From Candidatus Dormiibacter inghamiae (GTDB taxonomy: Bacteria > Chloroflexota > Dormibacteria > Dormibacterales > Dormibacteraceae): a stretch of DNA of 64,000 nucleotides. A program made the position numbers and the translations under genes. The stretch covers positions 1 to 64,000 of the forward strand of contig JAEKNQ010000044.1 of NCBI GenBank assembly GCA_016464825.1, given 5' to 3'. Below the pieces are notes generated by a model, which saw nothing but the letters and a program-made list of their open reading frames with translations, did not search any database and was not told the origin of the DNA. This document shows, in pieces, positions 15,593-25,151 of the stretch (positions are counted from its first letter, which is position 1; each line of letters opens with the position of its first letter).

Positions 15593-17164
15593 CTAGCCGG
15601 GGCGGCTGGCTCGGCGCACTAGTACGAACGCAGCTGCCGCCGCGGCGGCCAGCAGGATGAGGATTGCACCCGCCCACCAGCGGGCTGTCAGGACCACTCG
15701 GGCGGCGGCCGGGGAGGGTGATACCCGCGCCGCCCCGGGCGATGGGGTGGTTGGCGAGGCCGGCGTCGGAGCGGCGCTGGGGGTCGGGGTGGGAGCGGCC
15801 TGCGCCGGTTGCAGGTTGCTGTTGCCCTCCCCGAAGCCGACCTGCGCGACCTGCTCTTGATGCGGGCCCTGATAGCGGAGCACGTAGAGGCCCTGGTTGA
15901 TGTCAGCAAAATAGATCAACCCGTCGCGCACTATCGGGTAGCTCCAGGTCATGGTCAACGTGGCGCCCAGCTGCGAGTCGCGCCCCCCGGGCTCGACAGC
16001 CTGCGGCCGCGACTCGGCCAGGCGCACCGGCAGCGCGGGGTTCGAGACGTCGAACACCTGCAGACCGCTGGAGTACCAGGTGACAAAGGCGAGGTCTCCA
16101 ACCACCGTGGGGTTGTGGCTCGTGTAGGTACCGACTGGGCTGTTCGGACACGTGGCCGACTCGTTCTCGGGTGCCTTCAGCACGCTCACCTGCCGTGGCT
16201 GGGCTGGGTTCGAGACGTCCACCAGGCGCGCTGGCCCACACGGCGGCGTCGGCAGGTAGCGCTCGTCAGTCACGATCACCAGGTCCCGGCCCGGGAGCTG
16301 GACAGCGCTGTGGATGTTGCCCCCGGGCAACGGCGCGAGAGCGGCAGACGGCGGCGTCAACAGGCTCAGCTGGGGATTCGGCTGACCGGTGACGAACTGC
16401 GTGCTGTCAGCGATCAGTAGGCCACCCCGCCAGAGTGAGAGATAGGCACGTCGCCCGTCGCCGCTCAGCGCCAGCGAATGGAGGCTGCCGAGAGGTGGGC
16501 TCCAGGTCCCTGCCAGCTTGGGCGAGGCGGGATCCGTGGCGTCGACGACCTGGAGGTCGGCGGCGCCGCCGCTGAACATGGTGGTGAACAGCAGAAGCCG
16601 GCCCCCGTCAGGCTGCTGCCAGAGGTAGAACTCATGCGGCGGCCGGCCGCCGAAGTCGTAGCCGCCCACCTGCGCCGGCTGGGCGCAGTCGCCCTGCCAG
16701 CTGTAGAGGTCGAGGCGGTTCAGGCCCCCACCGCCAAGCGCGTAGCTGAGCACCACCAGCAGCTTGCGGTTGGGGACCGTGCGCAGCTCCCGCGGCGTGG
16801 TCAGGCGGCGCGCGGGCAGTGACCCCGCAGTGCGCGGGTGGGCAGGGTCGGCGACGTCCACTATCTCGATGGCACCCTGACCCCGGCTGCCGATGTAGGC
16901 GCAATGGTCGGCTAGGGCAAGTGCCGAGTTCAGGCCCCGAGCGCCCAGGTCGTCGTGCCCCACCTCCTGGAGGCTGGCCGGGGAGTCGGCCACAGCTGGA
17001 ATCACAAGCAGTAGGCCGCTCAAGGCCAGCACTGCTGCGAGGGCAACGGCAGCAATGTGGCAGAGCCGACCTTTGGTGTCGCTGGCTGGCGCCCTTCCTT
17101 CGCGGCTGGCATCGCAGGTCTTGCCGAAATCGGATCGGCGCATGGCCTTGAGCCTAGGCACCAC
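15593..17164 (-). CDS. Secreted/membrane-anchored LVIVD-repeat beta-propeller protein
   Basis: 523 residues. A hydrophobic segment near 36-60 looks like a signal peptide, followed by blades of the LVIVD type: 'IEIVDVADPAHPR', 'LQVVDATDPASPKLAG', 'RLVDVSNPAQPRQV', 'LQVFDVSNPALPVRLAE'. A Pro/Thr/Ser/Ala-rich linker (about 440-490) leads to a C-terminal transmembrane helix and a short basic tail, so the propeller is probably displayed outside. ATG at 17143 (second Met region) would shorten the n-region. Binding partner unknown. Confidence 0.8.
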   Translation of the reverse strand: MVPRLKAMRRSDFGKTCDASREGRAPASDTKGRLCHIAAVALAAVLALSGLLLVIPAVADSPASLQEVGHDDLGARGLNSALALADHCAYIGSRGQGAIEIVDVADPAHPRTAGSLPARRLTTPRELRTVPNRKLLVVLSYALGGGGLNRLDLYSWQGDCAQPAQVGGYDFGGRPPHEFYLWQQPDGGRLLLFTTMFSGGAADLQVVDATDPASPKLAGTWSPPLGSLHSLALSGDGRRAYLSLWRGGLLIADSTQFVTGQPNPQLSLLTPPSAALAPLPGGNIHSAVQLPGRDLVIVTDERYLPTPPCGPARLVDVSNPAQPRQVSVLKAPENESATCPNSPVGTYTSHNPTVVGDLAFVTWYSSGLQVFDVSNPALPVRLAESRPQAVEPGGRDSQLGATLTMTWSYPIVRDGLIYFADINQGLYVLRYQGPHQEQVAQVGFGEGNSNLQPAQAAPTPTPSAAPTPASPTTPSPGAARVSPSPAAARVVLTARWWAGAILILLAAAAAAAFVLVRRASRPG

Positions 17165-17982
17165 TGCGCTGGCAAGTCCTCAGGACAGTGCCCAGTAGGC
17201 TGCCGGCGACGACCATTGTCGAGGTGGCGATCAAGAACCGTCCGGCGGTCTGCCTGATCACCGGATCGTCGATTGGCGTCATTGAACAGCGTGCGGGGAT
17301 GGGCGCCGCTGCGGCCTGGCCGCGCAGGTCCTCAGCTGCGGCGGCGACGAAGCCTGCCGCGATGGCCGGGCGCAGGGCCGGCCAGAGGCTGTCGAGCAGC
17401 CCGGGCAGCGCCAAGTGACGCAGCAGTGAGGGGACGAGGATCGGTTCCTCGGCCGGGAGGAGCGCCTGACTCATCTTCAGCAGCAGGGTCCGGTCAGCCG
17501 CCGGCAGCGCGTCGACCTCCAGCAGCGGCAGCAGCTCTTCGCGGGGGCCCGAGATTGCGGCAGCAGCAGCTCCCCGCGCCGCCATCCGCGGAGTCGTCCC
17601 AGCCGCGCGGGCGAAGCAGCGCTGTGAGGCCGAGCAGGTTCAAGCGGTTGGCCCGGTCATAGGCGTCCAGCGTGGCCACTGCGCGGTCGAAGAAGCGTTC
17701 GTCGAGGCCTAGACTGGTGAGCTCGGCGACAGCAGGCAGAGGCGGAGTGTCTCCCTCCTGCCAGTGAAGCCGCGCCGCCACCCGCCACGTCGCCGGGTCC
17801 GCGAAGAAGGGCTGCAGCTGCCCCCAGGCTGAAGCCAGGCGGCCGGGCTCGACGGCCAGGTTCCGGTAGATGAGGCCGACGAATGGAATCCCCAACGTCG
17901 CGCGGATCTCCTCATAGACGGCGGCGACCTCACCCGCCGCGTCAGCCTCAGCGACTTCAGGTAGGAGCGGGGGGTTCCCCAT
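17154..17982 (-). pseudogene. DehI-like (halocarboxylic acid dehalogenase family) protein, frameshifted
   Basis: Two overlapping minus-strand frames together make one two-repeat DehI-like protein. The first (from 17982) has 'VYEEIRATLGIPFVGLIYRNLA'; the second, entered near 17570-17585, has the matching 'PILVPSLLRHLALPGLLDSLWPAL'. The switch falls in a GC-rich run and needs one base removed (or two added). The family is known for 2-haloacid dehalogenases, but most relatives are uncharacterised. The 3' part ends in a hydrophobic segment and overlaps the LVIVD gene start by 11 bases. Confidence 0.6.
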
Positions 17983-18080
17983 CGGACCCCAGCCTAGCTT
18001 TCCGGCTGTCGACAGACGCCAAACAACCGGCGGCTTCGCCGTAGGTCAGCCACACGGGCCCAGGTCTGTCCAGCCGTATT

Positions 18081-19463
18081 GTGCGTTCGGTGCCGAAGAC
18101 CCTAGCCCAGAAGATCTGGGACAGCCACGTGGTGGCCAGTTCCCCCGGGGAGCCTGACCTTCTCTTCGTCGACATGCACCTGGTCCACGAGGTCACCTCG
18201 CCGCAGCCGTTCGCCGGTCTTCAGCTTGCGGGCCGGCCGGTCCACCGCCCTGACCTGACCATCGCCACCACCGACCACAACACTCCCACCGGACCTGAGC
18301 CGATCGACGACCTCTCCCGCCTCCAGCTGGAGGCGCTTCAGCGCAACTGCGCGCGCGCGAACATCCGGCTCTACAAACTGGGAAGCCGCCACCAGGGCAT
18401 CGTCCACGTCATGGGTCCCGAGCTCGGGCTCACCCAGCCCGGGCTGACCATCGTCTGCGGCGACTCTCACACAGCTACTCACGGCGCCTTCGCCGCCTTG
18501 GCCTTCGGCATCGGCACCTCCGAGGTCGAGCATGTGCTGGCAACTCAGTGCCTGCCCCAGCGACGCTTTCCGGACATCGCGGTTGACATCGAGGGCGAGC
18601 TTCCTGCCGGCGTCACGGCGAAGGACATCGTGCTGGGCCTAATAGCCCAGGAAGGAGTTGCGGGCGGCCAGGGCAACCTGGTCGAATATCGCGGCGAGGC
18701 GGTCAGGAAGCTCTCGATGGAGAGCCGGATGACCATCTGCAACATGACCATCGAGTGGGGTGCGCGGGTGGGCATGATCGCGCCTGACGACACGACCTTC
18801 GCCTATCTGCAGCCTCGCCAGTACGCGCCCAAGGGCAAACTCTGGGAACAGGCGCTGGATTACTGGCGGACGCTTCCCAGCGACAGTGACGCAGCCTTCG
18901 CCCGGCAGATCCCGGTCGATGCCTCGCGGCTCGAGCCATACGTCACCTGGGGCGTGAATCCTGCGCAGGCAGCGCCCATCACAGGCCGCGTGCCCGAGCC
19001 GCGCGACGAGACGGCTGAACGGGCACTCCGCTACATGGACCTGCAGGTGGGGACGCCGCTCCAGGACATAGCGATCGACAGGGTCTTCATCGGATCCTGC
19101 ACCAACTCACGGTTGGAGGACCTGCGGGTTGCCGCCCAGGTCATCCGCGGTCGGCACGTCCACCCCCGGGTTCGCGCCATGGTCGTGCCTGGCTCCACAG
19201 CTGTCAAGCTGAAGGCCGAGAAGGAGGGTTTGGACCGCGTCTTCAAGGACGCCGGCTTCGAATGGCGCGAAGCGGGCTGCTCTCTCTGCCTGGGCATGAA
19301 CCCCGACATCTTGGCCCCGGGCGAGCGCTGCGCCTCCACCAGCAACCGCAACTTCGAGGGGCGGCAGGGAGCCGGCGGCCGCACGCACCTGCTCAGCCCC
19401 CCGATGGCAGCGGCGGCAGCCATCGCCGGCCACCTGGCGGACGTCAGGGATGCCGCCAGGTGA
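18081..19463 (+). CDS. leuC: 3-Isopropylmalate dehydratase large subunit LeuC
   Basis: Aconitase-family [4Fe-4S] enzyme of leucine synthesis (or a homoaconitase-like paralogue). Visible: '[12 protein letters not shown]', '[15 protein letters not shown]', '[30 protein letters not shown]', and cluster ligands in '[11 protein letters not shown]' and '[10 protein letters not shown]'. 'GRTHLLSP' closes the domain; the usual form is GRTHLVSP. Alternative GTG start at 18090 gives the typical [11 protein letters not shown]-terminus. Overlaps leuD by 4 bases. Confidence 0.92.
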   Translation: MRSVPKTLAQKIWDSHVVASSPGEPDLLFVDMHLVHEVTSPQPFAGLQLAGRPVHRPDLTIATTDHNTPTGPEPIDDLSRLQLEALQRNCARANIRLYKLGSRHQGIVHVMGPELGLTQPGLTIVCGDSHTATHGAFAALAFGIGTSEVEHVLATQCLPQRRFPDIAVDIEGELPAGVTAKDIVLGLIAQEGVAGGQGNLVEYRGEAVRKLSMESRMTICNMTIEWGARVGMIAPDDTTFAYLQPRQYAPKGKLWEQALDYWRTLPSDSDAAFARQIPVDASRLEPYVTWGVNPAQAAPITGRVPEPRDETAERALRYMDLQVGTPLQDIAIDRVFIGSCTNSRLEDLRVAAQVIRGRHVHPRVRAMVVPGSTAVKLKAEKEGLDRVFKDAGFEWREAGCSLCLGMNPDILAPGERCASTSNRNFEGRQGAGGRTHLLSPPMAAAAAIAGHLADVRDAAR

Positions 19464-20047
19464 AGGCGTTCCACCGCGTCACGGGCCGGATCGCGCCGCT
19501 CGACCTCGCTGACGTCGACACCGACCAGATCATCGCCAAGCAATTCCTGAAGAGCATCGAGCGCACCGGCTACGGCCAATACCTGTTCTATGAATGGCGG
19601 AAGTCTGGCGACTTCGTACTCGACCGACCTGAGCACCGCGGCGCGCGGGTGCTCGTCACAGGCCCCAACTTCGGCTGCGGCTCATCGCGCGAGCACGCGC
19701 CCTGGACGCTCCAGGAGGCAGGCTTCGACGTGATCATCGCGCCCTCTTTCGCCGACATCTTCAGGAACAACTGCGGCAACGTCGGACTGCTTGCCGTCAC
19801 CCTCCCGGAGGACGGGGTCCGACGGCTGCTCGATCTCGCCACCGCTTCACCCGAGACAGAGGCTCTGGTCGACCTTGAGGCCCAGACGATCAGCGCCGGT
19901 GACATTCAGTTTCAATTCGAGGTCGAACCGTTCCTCAAGGAGCGGCTCCTCAACGGCTGGGACGAGATAGGCCTGACTCTGCGCAAGCTCGACCGGATAG
20001 AGGAATACGAGAAGGGACGCCCAGCCTGGATGCCGGCTGTCGTCTAG
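19460..20047 (+). CDS. leuD: 3-Isopropylmalate dehydratase small subunit LeuD
   Basis: Swivel-domain partner of LeuC. 195 residues. Motifs: '[21 protein letters not shown]', '[21 protein letters not shown]' block and '[20 protein letters not shown]'. The GTG start overlaps the leuC stop (GTGA); the open frame upstream of it is antisense-free but unrelated to the family. With leuC it forms a complete heterodimer. Confidence 0.93.
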   Translation: MKAFHRVTGRIAPLDLADVDTDQIIAKQFLKSIERTGYGQYLFYEWRKSGDFVLDRPEHRGARVLVTGPNFGCGSSREHAPWTLQEAGFDVIIAPSFADIFRNNCGNVGLLAVTLPEDGVRRLLDLATASPETEALVDLEAQTISAGDIQFQFEVEPFLKERLLNGWDEIGLTLRKLDRIEEYEKGRPAWMPAVV

Positions 20048-20056
20048 AGTTCGGGC

Positions 20057-20092
20057 TTGACATGTGACCATATCGTCACATATGATGGACGC
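20057..20092 (+). promoter_or_regulatory. Canonical sigma70-type promoter with palindromic operator, leaderless start
   Basis: -35 TTGACA (20057-20062), 18-base spacer, -10 TATGAT (20081-20086). Six bases then lead to the ATG at 20093, so the transcript should be leaderless. The spacer is a palindrome: ATGTGAC (20062-20068), 6 bases, GTCACAT (20075-20081). A repressor there would block polymerase; ArsR-type regulators often control SRPBCC genes, but none is adjacent. Confidence 0.8.
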
Positions 20093-20554
20093 ATGAAAAA
20101 GGTTTTCGAGATCTACATCAAGACCACCCCGGATCGGCTTTGGCAGGCGATCACCGACGCTGAGATGAGGAGCAAATACAACTTCGGAGTCAGGATCAGC
20201 TCAGACTTCACCCCCGGTTCCAGCTACGAGCAGATCCACCCGGCCACCGACGCGCTCCTGGGAGAGGGTGAGAACCTCGAGGTCGATCCACCCCGCAGGC
20301 TGGTTCAGAGCATGACCGCGCTGTGGAGCGAGGACGTGAAGAGCGAGGGAACCTCGAGGGTCACCTGGGAGATCGAACCGGTGGGCGACTCCTGCCGGCT
20401 GATCGTCACCCACGACAATCTGCGCGAGGGCGCGAACGAGGAGCTCTACGGCGGTTGGCCGATGATCCTGTCAGGCCTGAAGACTCTGCTCGAGACGGGC
20501 GAACTGCTGACGACGCCAGGATCGCTGATGTACAGCAGCCAGGCAGAACGATGA
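20093..20554 (+). CDS. SRPBCC (AHSA1/START-like) domain protein
   Basis: 153 residues with the AHSA1 outline: 'FEIYIKTTPDRLWQAITD' at the start, 'YEQIHPATDALLGEGENLEVDPPRRLVQSM' mid-chain, and the C-terminal helix 'GGWPMILSGLKTLLETGE'. These proteins bind small hydrophobic ligands in a deep cavity; the ligand is unknown. ATG 20093 is chosen because the promoter sits directly before it and homology begins at MKKVFEI. Single-gene promoter with an operator. Confidence 0.85.
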   Translation: MKKVFEIYIKTTPDRLWQAITDAEMRSKYNFGVRISSDFTPGSSYEQIHPATDALLGEGENLEVDPPRRLVQSMTALWSEDVKSEGTSRVTWEIEPVGDSCRLIVTHDNLREGANEELYGGWPMILSGLKTLLETGELLTTPGSLMYSSQAER

Positions 20555-20651
20555 ACTGCCGTCGAGCTATTGCGGCGTCAGGCCTACCGGGGCCTTCTCG
20601 GTTCGAGACGCTTCAGGTGACCTGGCCGACTGTTCGTATGGAGGTTGCCGC

Positions 20652-21062
20652 ATGGACTTCAAGCTCGAACTAATGCTGAGGCCGGTCTCAGACGTGGACC
20701 GTGCCAAGGCCTTCTACACCGAGAAAGCTGGCTTCAATCTGGACGTCGACCATCGCGCCGGCGATGACTTCCGTGTCGTGCAGCTTACGCCACCCGGCTC
20801 AGCCTGCTCGCTGACGGTCGGAAAGGGAATCACTGATGCCGCGCCAGGGTCGGTCAGGGGCACACATCTGGTCGTCTCGGACATTGAGGCGGCGCGCGCA
20901 GCGCTCGTCGGGCGCGGAGTGGAGGTCAGTGAGATCAGGTACATGGAGTCCGGTCACTGGAAAACGGGCGCCGATCCCCAACATCGCGACTACAACTCGT
21001 TCGCCGACTTCAGCGGTCCCGACGGCAACACCTGGATCCTGCAGGAACGCCCTGGGAAGTAG
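20652..21062 (+). CDS. VOC (glyoxalase-like) family protein
   Basis: 136 residues, VOC fold: 'DVDRAKAFYTEKAGFNLDVDH' first, 'VRGTHLVVSDIEAARAALVGRGVEV' in the middle, 'YNSFADFSGPDGNTWILQER' at the end, with the terminal Glu at the usual metal-ligand position. A strong GGAGG (20640-20644) seven bases before the ATG fixes the start. Substrate unknown. Confidence 0.85.
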   Translation: MDFKLELMLRPVSDVDRAKAFYTEKAGFNLDVDHRAGDDFRVVQLTPPGSACSLTVGKGITDAAPGSVRGTHLVVSDIEAARAALVGRGVEVSEIRYMESGHWKTGADPQHRDYNSFADFSGPDGNTWILQERPGK

Positions 21063-21104
21063 GCGGGGAACCTGAGCCGGCAACTCGTCGTCTAACCTGC
21101 GCAA

Positions 21105-21872
21105 GTGGCGATGACGCGGTCGGGAATGCATTACCACGTCTCAAATGGAGACGGTCCGGCTGTGGTCTTCATCCATGGAGTGACCATGGACCTGACGATG
21201 TGGGACGCTCAGGTGGCCGAGTTCGGGGACGCGTGGCGCTGCATCACCTTGGACATTCGCGGCCACGGACGCTCGGCGCAGCTGGAGCCCGGCTACGAAA
21301 GCGACGCCGACCTCCTGGAAGTGCTGGACGACACGGCGGTGGGAACCTGCATGCTGGTCGGGCTCTCGTTGGGCGGGTACGAGGCGATCTCGTTCGCCAG
21401 CCGACATCCGGAGCGCTGCGCGGCGCTCATGCTCGTCGACGCCTGGATCCCGGGGCCCGAGCTCGGCGGCTGGGCACCACCATTCAAAGTCGCCCGCGAG
21501 TCCGGGCGCCAGGCGGCTCTCGAGGCGTGGCTCGACTACCCACTGTTTCAAGTCTCCCGTCGGCAGCCGGCCACCTGGGCGGCGCTGCAGGCGATGGTTC
21601 GGCAGAACGACCTCCGGATCTGGACCGAGCGCATACCAAGGCGCCCTGCCCCCCAGCCGCGGGAGCTGGCGCCTGGGATCACCGTTCCGACCCGGGTCCT
21701 TGCCGGCGAGCACGAGCTGCCTGGCTTCCGAGCGGTTGCGGATTGGCTGGCGGCGACGATCCCCGGCGCGGCGGGAGGCCCGCTGACAGTCGTGCCAGGC
21801 GCCGGGCATTTGCCTCCAATGGAGACGCCGGCCGCCTTCAACCGGGAGCTGGCCGCCTTCGTGGAGGCATGA
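21105..21872 (+). CDS. Alpha/beta-fold hydrolase
   Basis: 255 residues. The oxyanion motif 'VVFIHGVTMD', nucleophile elbow 'GLSLGGYEA' (Ser near 90), an acid in 'VLAGEHELPG', and the catalytic His in 'GAGHLPPMETP' give a full triad. Cytosolic; no signal peptide. GTG at 21105 or ATG at 21111 can start it. The stop overlaps the next ATG (ATGA), so it is translationally coupled to apgM. Confidence 0.85.
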   Translation: MAMTRSGMHYHVSNGDGPAVVFIHGVTMDLTMWDAQVAEFGDAWRCITLDIRGHGRSAQLEPGYESDADLLEVLDDTAVGTCMLVGLSLGGYEAISFASRHPERCAALMLVDAWIPGPELGGWAPPFKVARESGRQAALEAWLDYPLFQVSRRQPATWAALQAMVRQNDLRIWTERIPRRPAPQPRELAPGITVPTRVLAGEHELPGFRAVADWLAATIPGAAGGPLTVVPGAGHLPPMETPAAFNRELAAFVEA

Positions 21873-23227
21873 GGGAGCTGCCCCCGCCAGCTCACCGGGA
21901 GGCGCAGCCGCGACTCGAGGACGATCGGCGAGCGGTGGTTCTGGTCCTCCTCGACGGGCTGGGCGACCGGCCGCAGACCGACCTCGGCGGACTGACCCCG
22001 CTGGAGGCGGCTCGCCTACCGGTCCTCGATAAGCTCGCCAGGCGCGGCGCCTGCGGGCTCCACGTCCCCTTCGGACCCGGCCGGGCGGCGGCGAGCGAGG
22101 TGGCCCACTGGGCGATCTTCGGCTACGAAGCAATACCGTTCTGCGGCCGGGCGGTGCTGGAGGCGCTGGGTCACGGCCTGGCCGTGAACGACTCCGACCC
22201 GCGGCTCTACACCGCGCTCCGCACCTCCGAGTCGAGGGACGGCGCCGTGTGGATCACTGGTCGAGCCGAACCGGACGATGAGGCGGACGCACGGAGGTTG
22301 CTGGCGGCGCTGCCGCAGATTGCCGGAGATCACATCTTTGAGCTGGAATGGATGCGGCTCGGCGAGGGGATCCTGCGCCTGCCGGGCGCGAGCGCCGAGG
22401 CTGCTGCGATCTCCGATTCCGATCCCTTCTTCGAAGACCGCCAGCCCTGGCTTCTGCCCCTCCCCCTTGCCGGGGCCGAGTCGGCGGCGGCAGCCGCCGC
22501 GGCAGGGCTGGCGGAGTATCTGAGAGCTGCCCGCGCGTTCCTGGCCAGCAACGAGATAAACGCTGTCCGCGTCCGAAGGGGACTGCCGGCCCTCGACACG
22601 CTGACCACCAAGTGGGCCGGCGCGCGCCGGCCACTGCCCACCTTCCAGGATCGCGTGGGCATGGCAGGTGCCCTGGTGAGTTCGAGTGCCCTCTACCGCG
22701 GCTTCGCGCGCCTGCTGGCGATGAAGTCGATCGACGTCATCACCGACCCCGACCCCGGCCGCGACCTGGCGGGGCGGCTGGCCGCGGCGGCCGACCTCCT
22801 CCAAGCTGCCGCCGCCTTCGTCCACGTCCACACCAAGGTCGTTGACGAGGCCGGCCACAGCAGGCGGCCGGACGCCAAGCGCAGGGTGCTGGAGGCGCTC
22901 GACCCCGCCTTGGCAGCGCTCTTGGAGCCGCCCTTCAACGGCGCCGTGGTGGCAGTGACAGGGGACCATGCCACACCTTCGTCCGGCGGCGTACTCCACA
23001 CCGGCGATCCGACTCCGCTGCTCGTGATCGGGGGCGCTGTCCGCCCCGACGCGGTCAGAGACTTCAGCGAAGCCGGCTGTGCCTCCGGCAGCATCGGGAC
23101 CATCCGCGCGGCGGACCTCCTGCCGCTCCTGCTCGGCCACGCCAACCGGGCCCGTTTCCTGGGCGCCCGGGCAACCGCCCACGACACTCTCGGCTTCCCC
23201 GACCACCCGGAGCCCTTGCTGTTGTGA
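21869..23227 (+). CDS. apgM: 2,3-Bisphosphoglycerate-independent phosphoglycerate mutase, archaeal-type (ApgM)
   Basis: Alkaline-phosphatase-superfamily enzyme interconverting 3- and 2-phosphoglycerate. Metal and core motifs: 'VLVLLDGLGDRP' near the N-terminus, 'ASEVAHWAIFGYE' (nucleophile Ser region), 'VHTKVVDEAGHSR', and 'VTGDHATPSSGGVLHTGDPTPLLV'. 452 residues, a little longer than most. Start at ATG 21869, overlapping the hydrolase stop; the frame stays open upstream inside the hydrolase gene but is a shadow there. Confidence 0.83.
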   Translation: MRELPPPAHREAQPRLEDDRRAVVLVLLDGLGDRPQTDLGGLTPLEAARLPVLDKLARRGACGLHVPFGPGRAAASEVAHWAIFGYEAIPFCGRAVLEALGHGLAVNDSDPRLYTALRTSESRDGAVWITGRAEPDDEADARRLLAALPQIAGDHIFELEWMRLGEGILRLPGASAEAAAISDSDPFFEDRQPWLLPLPLAGAESAAAAAAAGLAEYLRAARAFLASNEINAVRVRRGLPALDTLTTKWAGARRPLPTFQDRVGMAGALVSSSALYRGFARLLAMKSIDVITDPDPGRDLAGRLAAAADLLQAAAAFVHVHTKVVDEAGHSRRPDAKRRVLEALDPALAALLEPPFNGAVVAVTGDHATPSSGGVLHTGDPTPLLVIGGAVRPDAVRDFSEAGCASGSIGTIRAADLLPLLLGHANRARFLGARATAHDTLGFPDHPEPLLL

Positions 23228-23275
23228 CCCGCCGGCTCGTAGCCGGGCGGCAACTCTCGGGCTGCCGGCTGCAGA

Positions 23276-23818
23276 TCACACGAGCCTCGCGTTCCGCTGG
23301 ATGAGTTCGGTCACCGCGCCAGGCAGGAGGCTGCGCCAGTCCGCCCCAGCGGCGAGGCGGCGCCGAACCTCGGTCCCCGAGATGTCCTTCCCCTCAACCG
23401 CCAGTTCGACCACCAAGTAGCCGGCGGTGCGCAGCCGCTCCGCTTTCGCCTCCTCCCAGGCCGAGAAAACCCGGATGAAGTGGGTGACGCCCGGCGGGAC
23501 ATAGTGCGGCCAGCGCGACGGGGCGTGAAGGGGAAACGGCACGATCGACACCCGGGTGAGATCGATCCCGGCGGCCCCCAGGGCGGCCCGCACCATCAGC
23601 AGCCGCTCCCAGTAGCTGAAGGGATTGGCCTCCGGCAGGTGGCGGTGCGGGCTCATCGATTCGGGCGGCACTTCCTCAGGCTCGGGGTTGGTGATCCCGA
23701 CTACAAGCTCGCTGCAGCGGACGGCCGCCTCCAGCGCGTATTCGAGGTGGCCTGAGTGAAACGGCTGAAAGCGACCGTGGACCATGCCGGTGTCCACCTT
23801 GGCCGGCGTCGAAGCCAC
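23276..23818 (-). CDS. nadM: Nicotinamide-nucleotide adenylyltransferase, NadM (archaeal) type
   Basis: Transfers AMP to NMN to form NAD+. The HxGH nucleotidyltransferase motif is 'GRFQPFHSGHL' (H21, H24), with the second signature 'DISGTEVRRRL' near 147-157. 180 residues. The N-terminal ten residues before 'GMVHGRF' are variable, so the exact start is uncertain. Same strand and about 80 bases downstream of the acyl-CoA dehydrogenase, convergent with apgM. Confidence 0.85.
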   Translation of the reverse strand: MASTPAKVDTGMVHGRFQPFHSGHLEYALEAAVRCSELVVGITNPEPEEVPPESMSPHRHLPEANPFSYWERLLMVRAALGAAGIDLTRVSIVPFPLHAPSRWPHYVPPGVTHFIRVFSAWEEAKAERLRTAGYLVVELAVEGKDISGTEVRRRLAAGADWRSLLPGAVTELIQRNARLV

Positions 23819-23900
23819 GCGCTGGCTCAGGGCAGGCGGTCGGTAGCCGCTGACCGTGCGGAGATGCCGGCCCCGCTCAGCCGGCCTTTCCTCGATTGAC

Positions 23901-25151
23901 TCAAATCTCCAGTGCTCTCAAGGTCTTGGCGATCGTCCAGCCCTGGATCTCAGTGGTCCCAGCCGGGATCCTCAAGTTACGGGCGACCCGGAAGATCTTC
24001 TCCAGCTGCGCCGACTTGGTGAGGCCGCGCGCGCCGTGGATCTGGATCGCCGTATCGGCAATCTTGAAGAGCGCTTCGTCATTGGCAAGCTTCATCACAC
24101 TTGTAGCGCGGATGGCTGCGGGCGGCAGCGCCAGCGAGGAGTACTGGAACTGCTCGATCTGCCCGAGGCACTGGATCGATGTCGACCGCATCCTGTAGAG
24201 ATCGACGTACATGTCGCTGAGCATCGCGCCCACGGCCGGGAGATCACGCAGCGGCCGGCCGAAGGCGCGTCGCTGTGACGAGTAGCGCAAGGACGCCTCC
24301 AGGCAGAACTGGCCAAGGCCGGAGCACATCCCTCCCCGCCGCATGCGGGCCCAATTGATCCACAACATCGCCAGCGCCAAACCCTGACCGACCTCGCCAA
24401 TCCTGTGCGAGTCGGGCACCCGGCAGTGATCCAGGTGAAGCTCAGAAGTGTTGCCGTCCTCGATCATGGTCGTCGCCATCCGGCCGACCCGGTATCCCCG
24501 CGTGTCGGCGTCGACGACAAAAACTGCCAGCCCCTCCCGACCCGAGCCGACGCTGGTCTGGGCAACCACAAGGGCGAACTGGGCGAAGGGCGCCCCAGTG
24601 ATGAAGGCCTTGTGGCCCGTCAGGACCCAGCCGTCGCCATCGCGCTTCGCGCTGGTCTCGAGCGCTGTGAGGTCGGACCCGACATTGGGCTCAGTGGCAG
24701 CGAAGCAGGCGGAGACTTCGCCCCGCATCAGCCGGCCCAGGTAGCGCTCGCGGAGGTCGGGGGCGAGGTGGTAGAGGAGGGGCGACGGGCCCTCGGTCCA
24801 GGGCAGCACCTCCTTCGTCAGCCGGAGCCCATCGCGGTAGACCTCCTCCTGCATGTACATCAGGTCGCTCGGGCTCATGCCGCCTCCGCCCAGCTCCGCC
24901 GGGACCTGGAGAGCGTGGTAGCCGGCGGCTCCCGCAGCGCGCCGGATCTCCTCCTTGGCCACCTGGATCTCCGGGATCAGCTTGCCGCTGGCGTCGAGCT
25001 GGTCCCGCTCGTCGAGCAGCTTCGAGGTGTAACGCTCCTCGATCGGCCGGATCTCCCGCTCGACGAACTCCCGCAGTTGAACGACCTGCTGACGGATGTG
25101 CCCAGGCACCGGCAGGTCCAAGCAGAGCGCGCCGGGTGACCGCTCAGCCAT
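23901..25151 (-). CDS. Acyl-CoA dehydrogenase
   Basis: FAD enzyme introducing an alpha-beta double bond into an acyl-CoA. 416 residues with the three family domains. Signature 'CFAATEPNVGSDLTALETSA' lies mid-chain, 'GWVLTGHKAFITGA' follows, and the C-terminal helices include 'RRAFGRPLRDLPAVGAMLSDM' and 'QIHGARGLTKSAQLEKIFRVAR'. Last of the leftward operon; it overlaps the upstream HMG-CoA-lyase-like gene by 8 bases. Substrate probably a branched or short acyl-CoA (inference from neighbours). Confidence 0.9.
   Translation of the reverse strand: MAERSPGALCLDLPVPGHIRQQVVQLREFVEREIRPIEERYTSKLLDERDQLDASGKLIPEIQVAKEEIRRAAGAAGYHALQVPAELGGGGMSPSDLMYMQEEVYRDGLRLTKEVLPWTEGPSPLLYHLAPDLRERYLGRLMRGEVSACFAATEPNVGSDLTALETSAKRDGDGWVLTGHKAFITGAPFAQFALVVAQTSVGSGREGLAVFVVDADTRGYRVGRMATTMIEDGNTSELHLDHCRVPDSHRIGEVGQGLALAMLWINWARMRRGGMCSGLGQFCLEASLRYSSQRRAFGRPLRDLPAVGAMLSDMYVDLYRMRSTSIQCLGQIEQFQYSSLALPPAAIRATSVMKLANDEALFKIADTAIQIHGARGLTKSAQLEKIFRVARNLRIPAGTTEIQGWTIAKTLRALEI

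Noticed and set aside
22016-23206. 396-codon minus-strand ORF opposite apgM
   Set aside because: Lies entirely on the complement of a gene with diagnostic motifs; composition typical of a GC-rich shadow frame.
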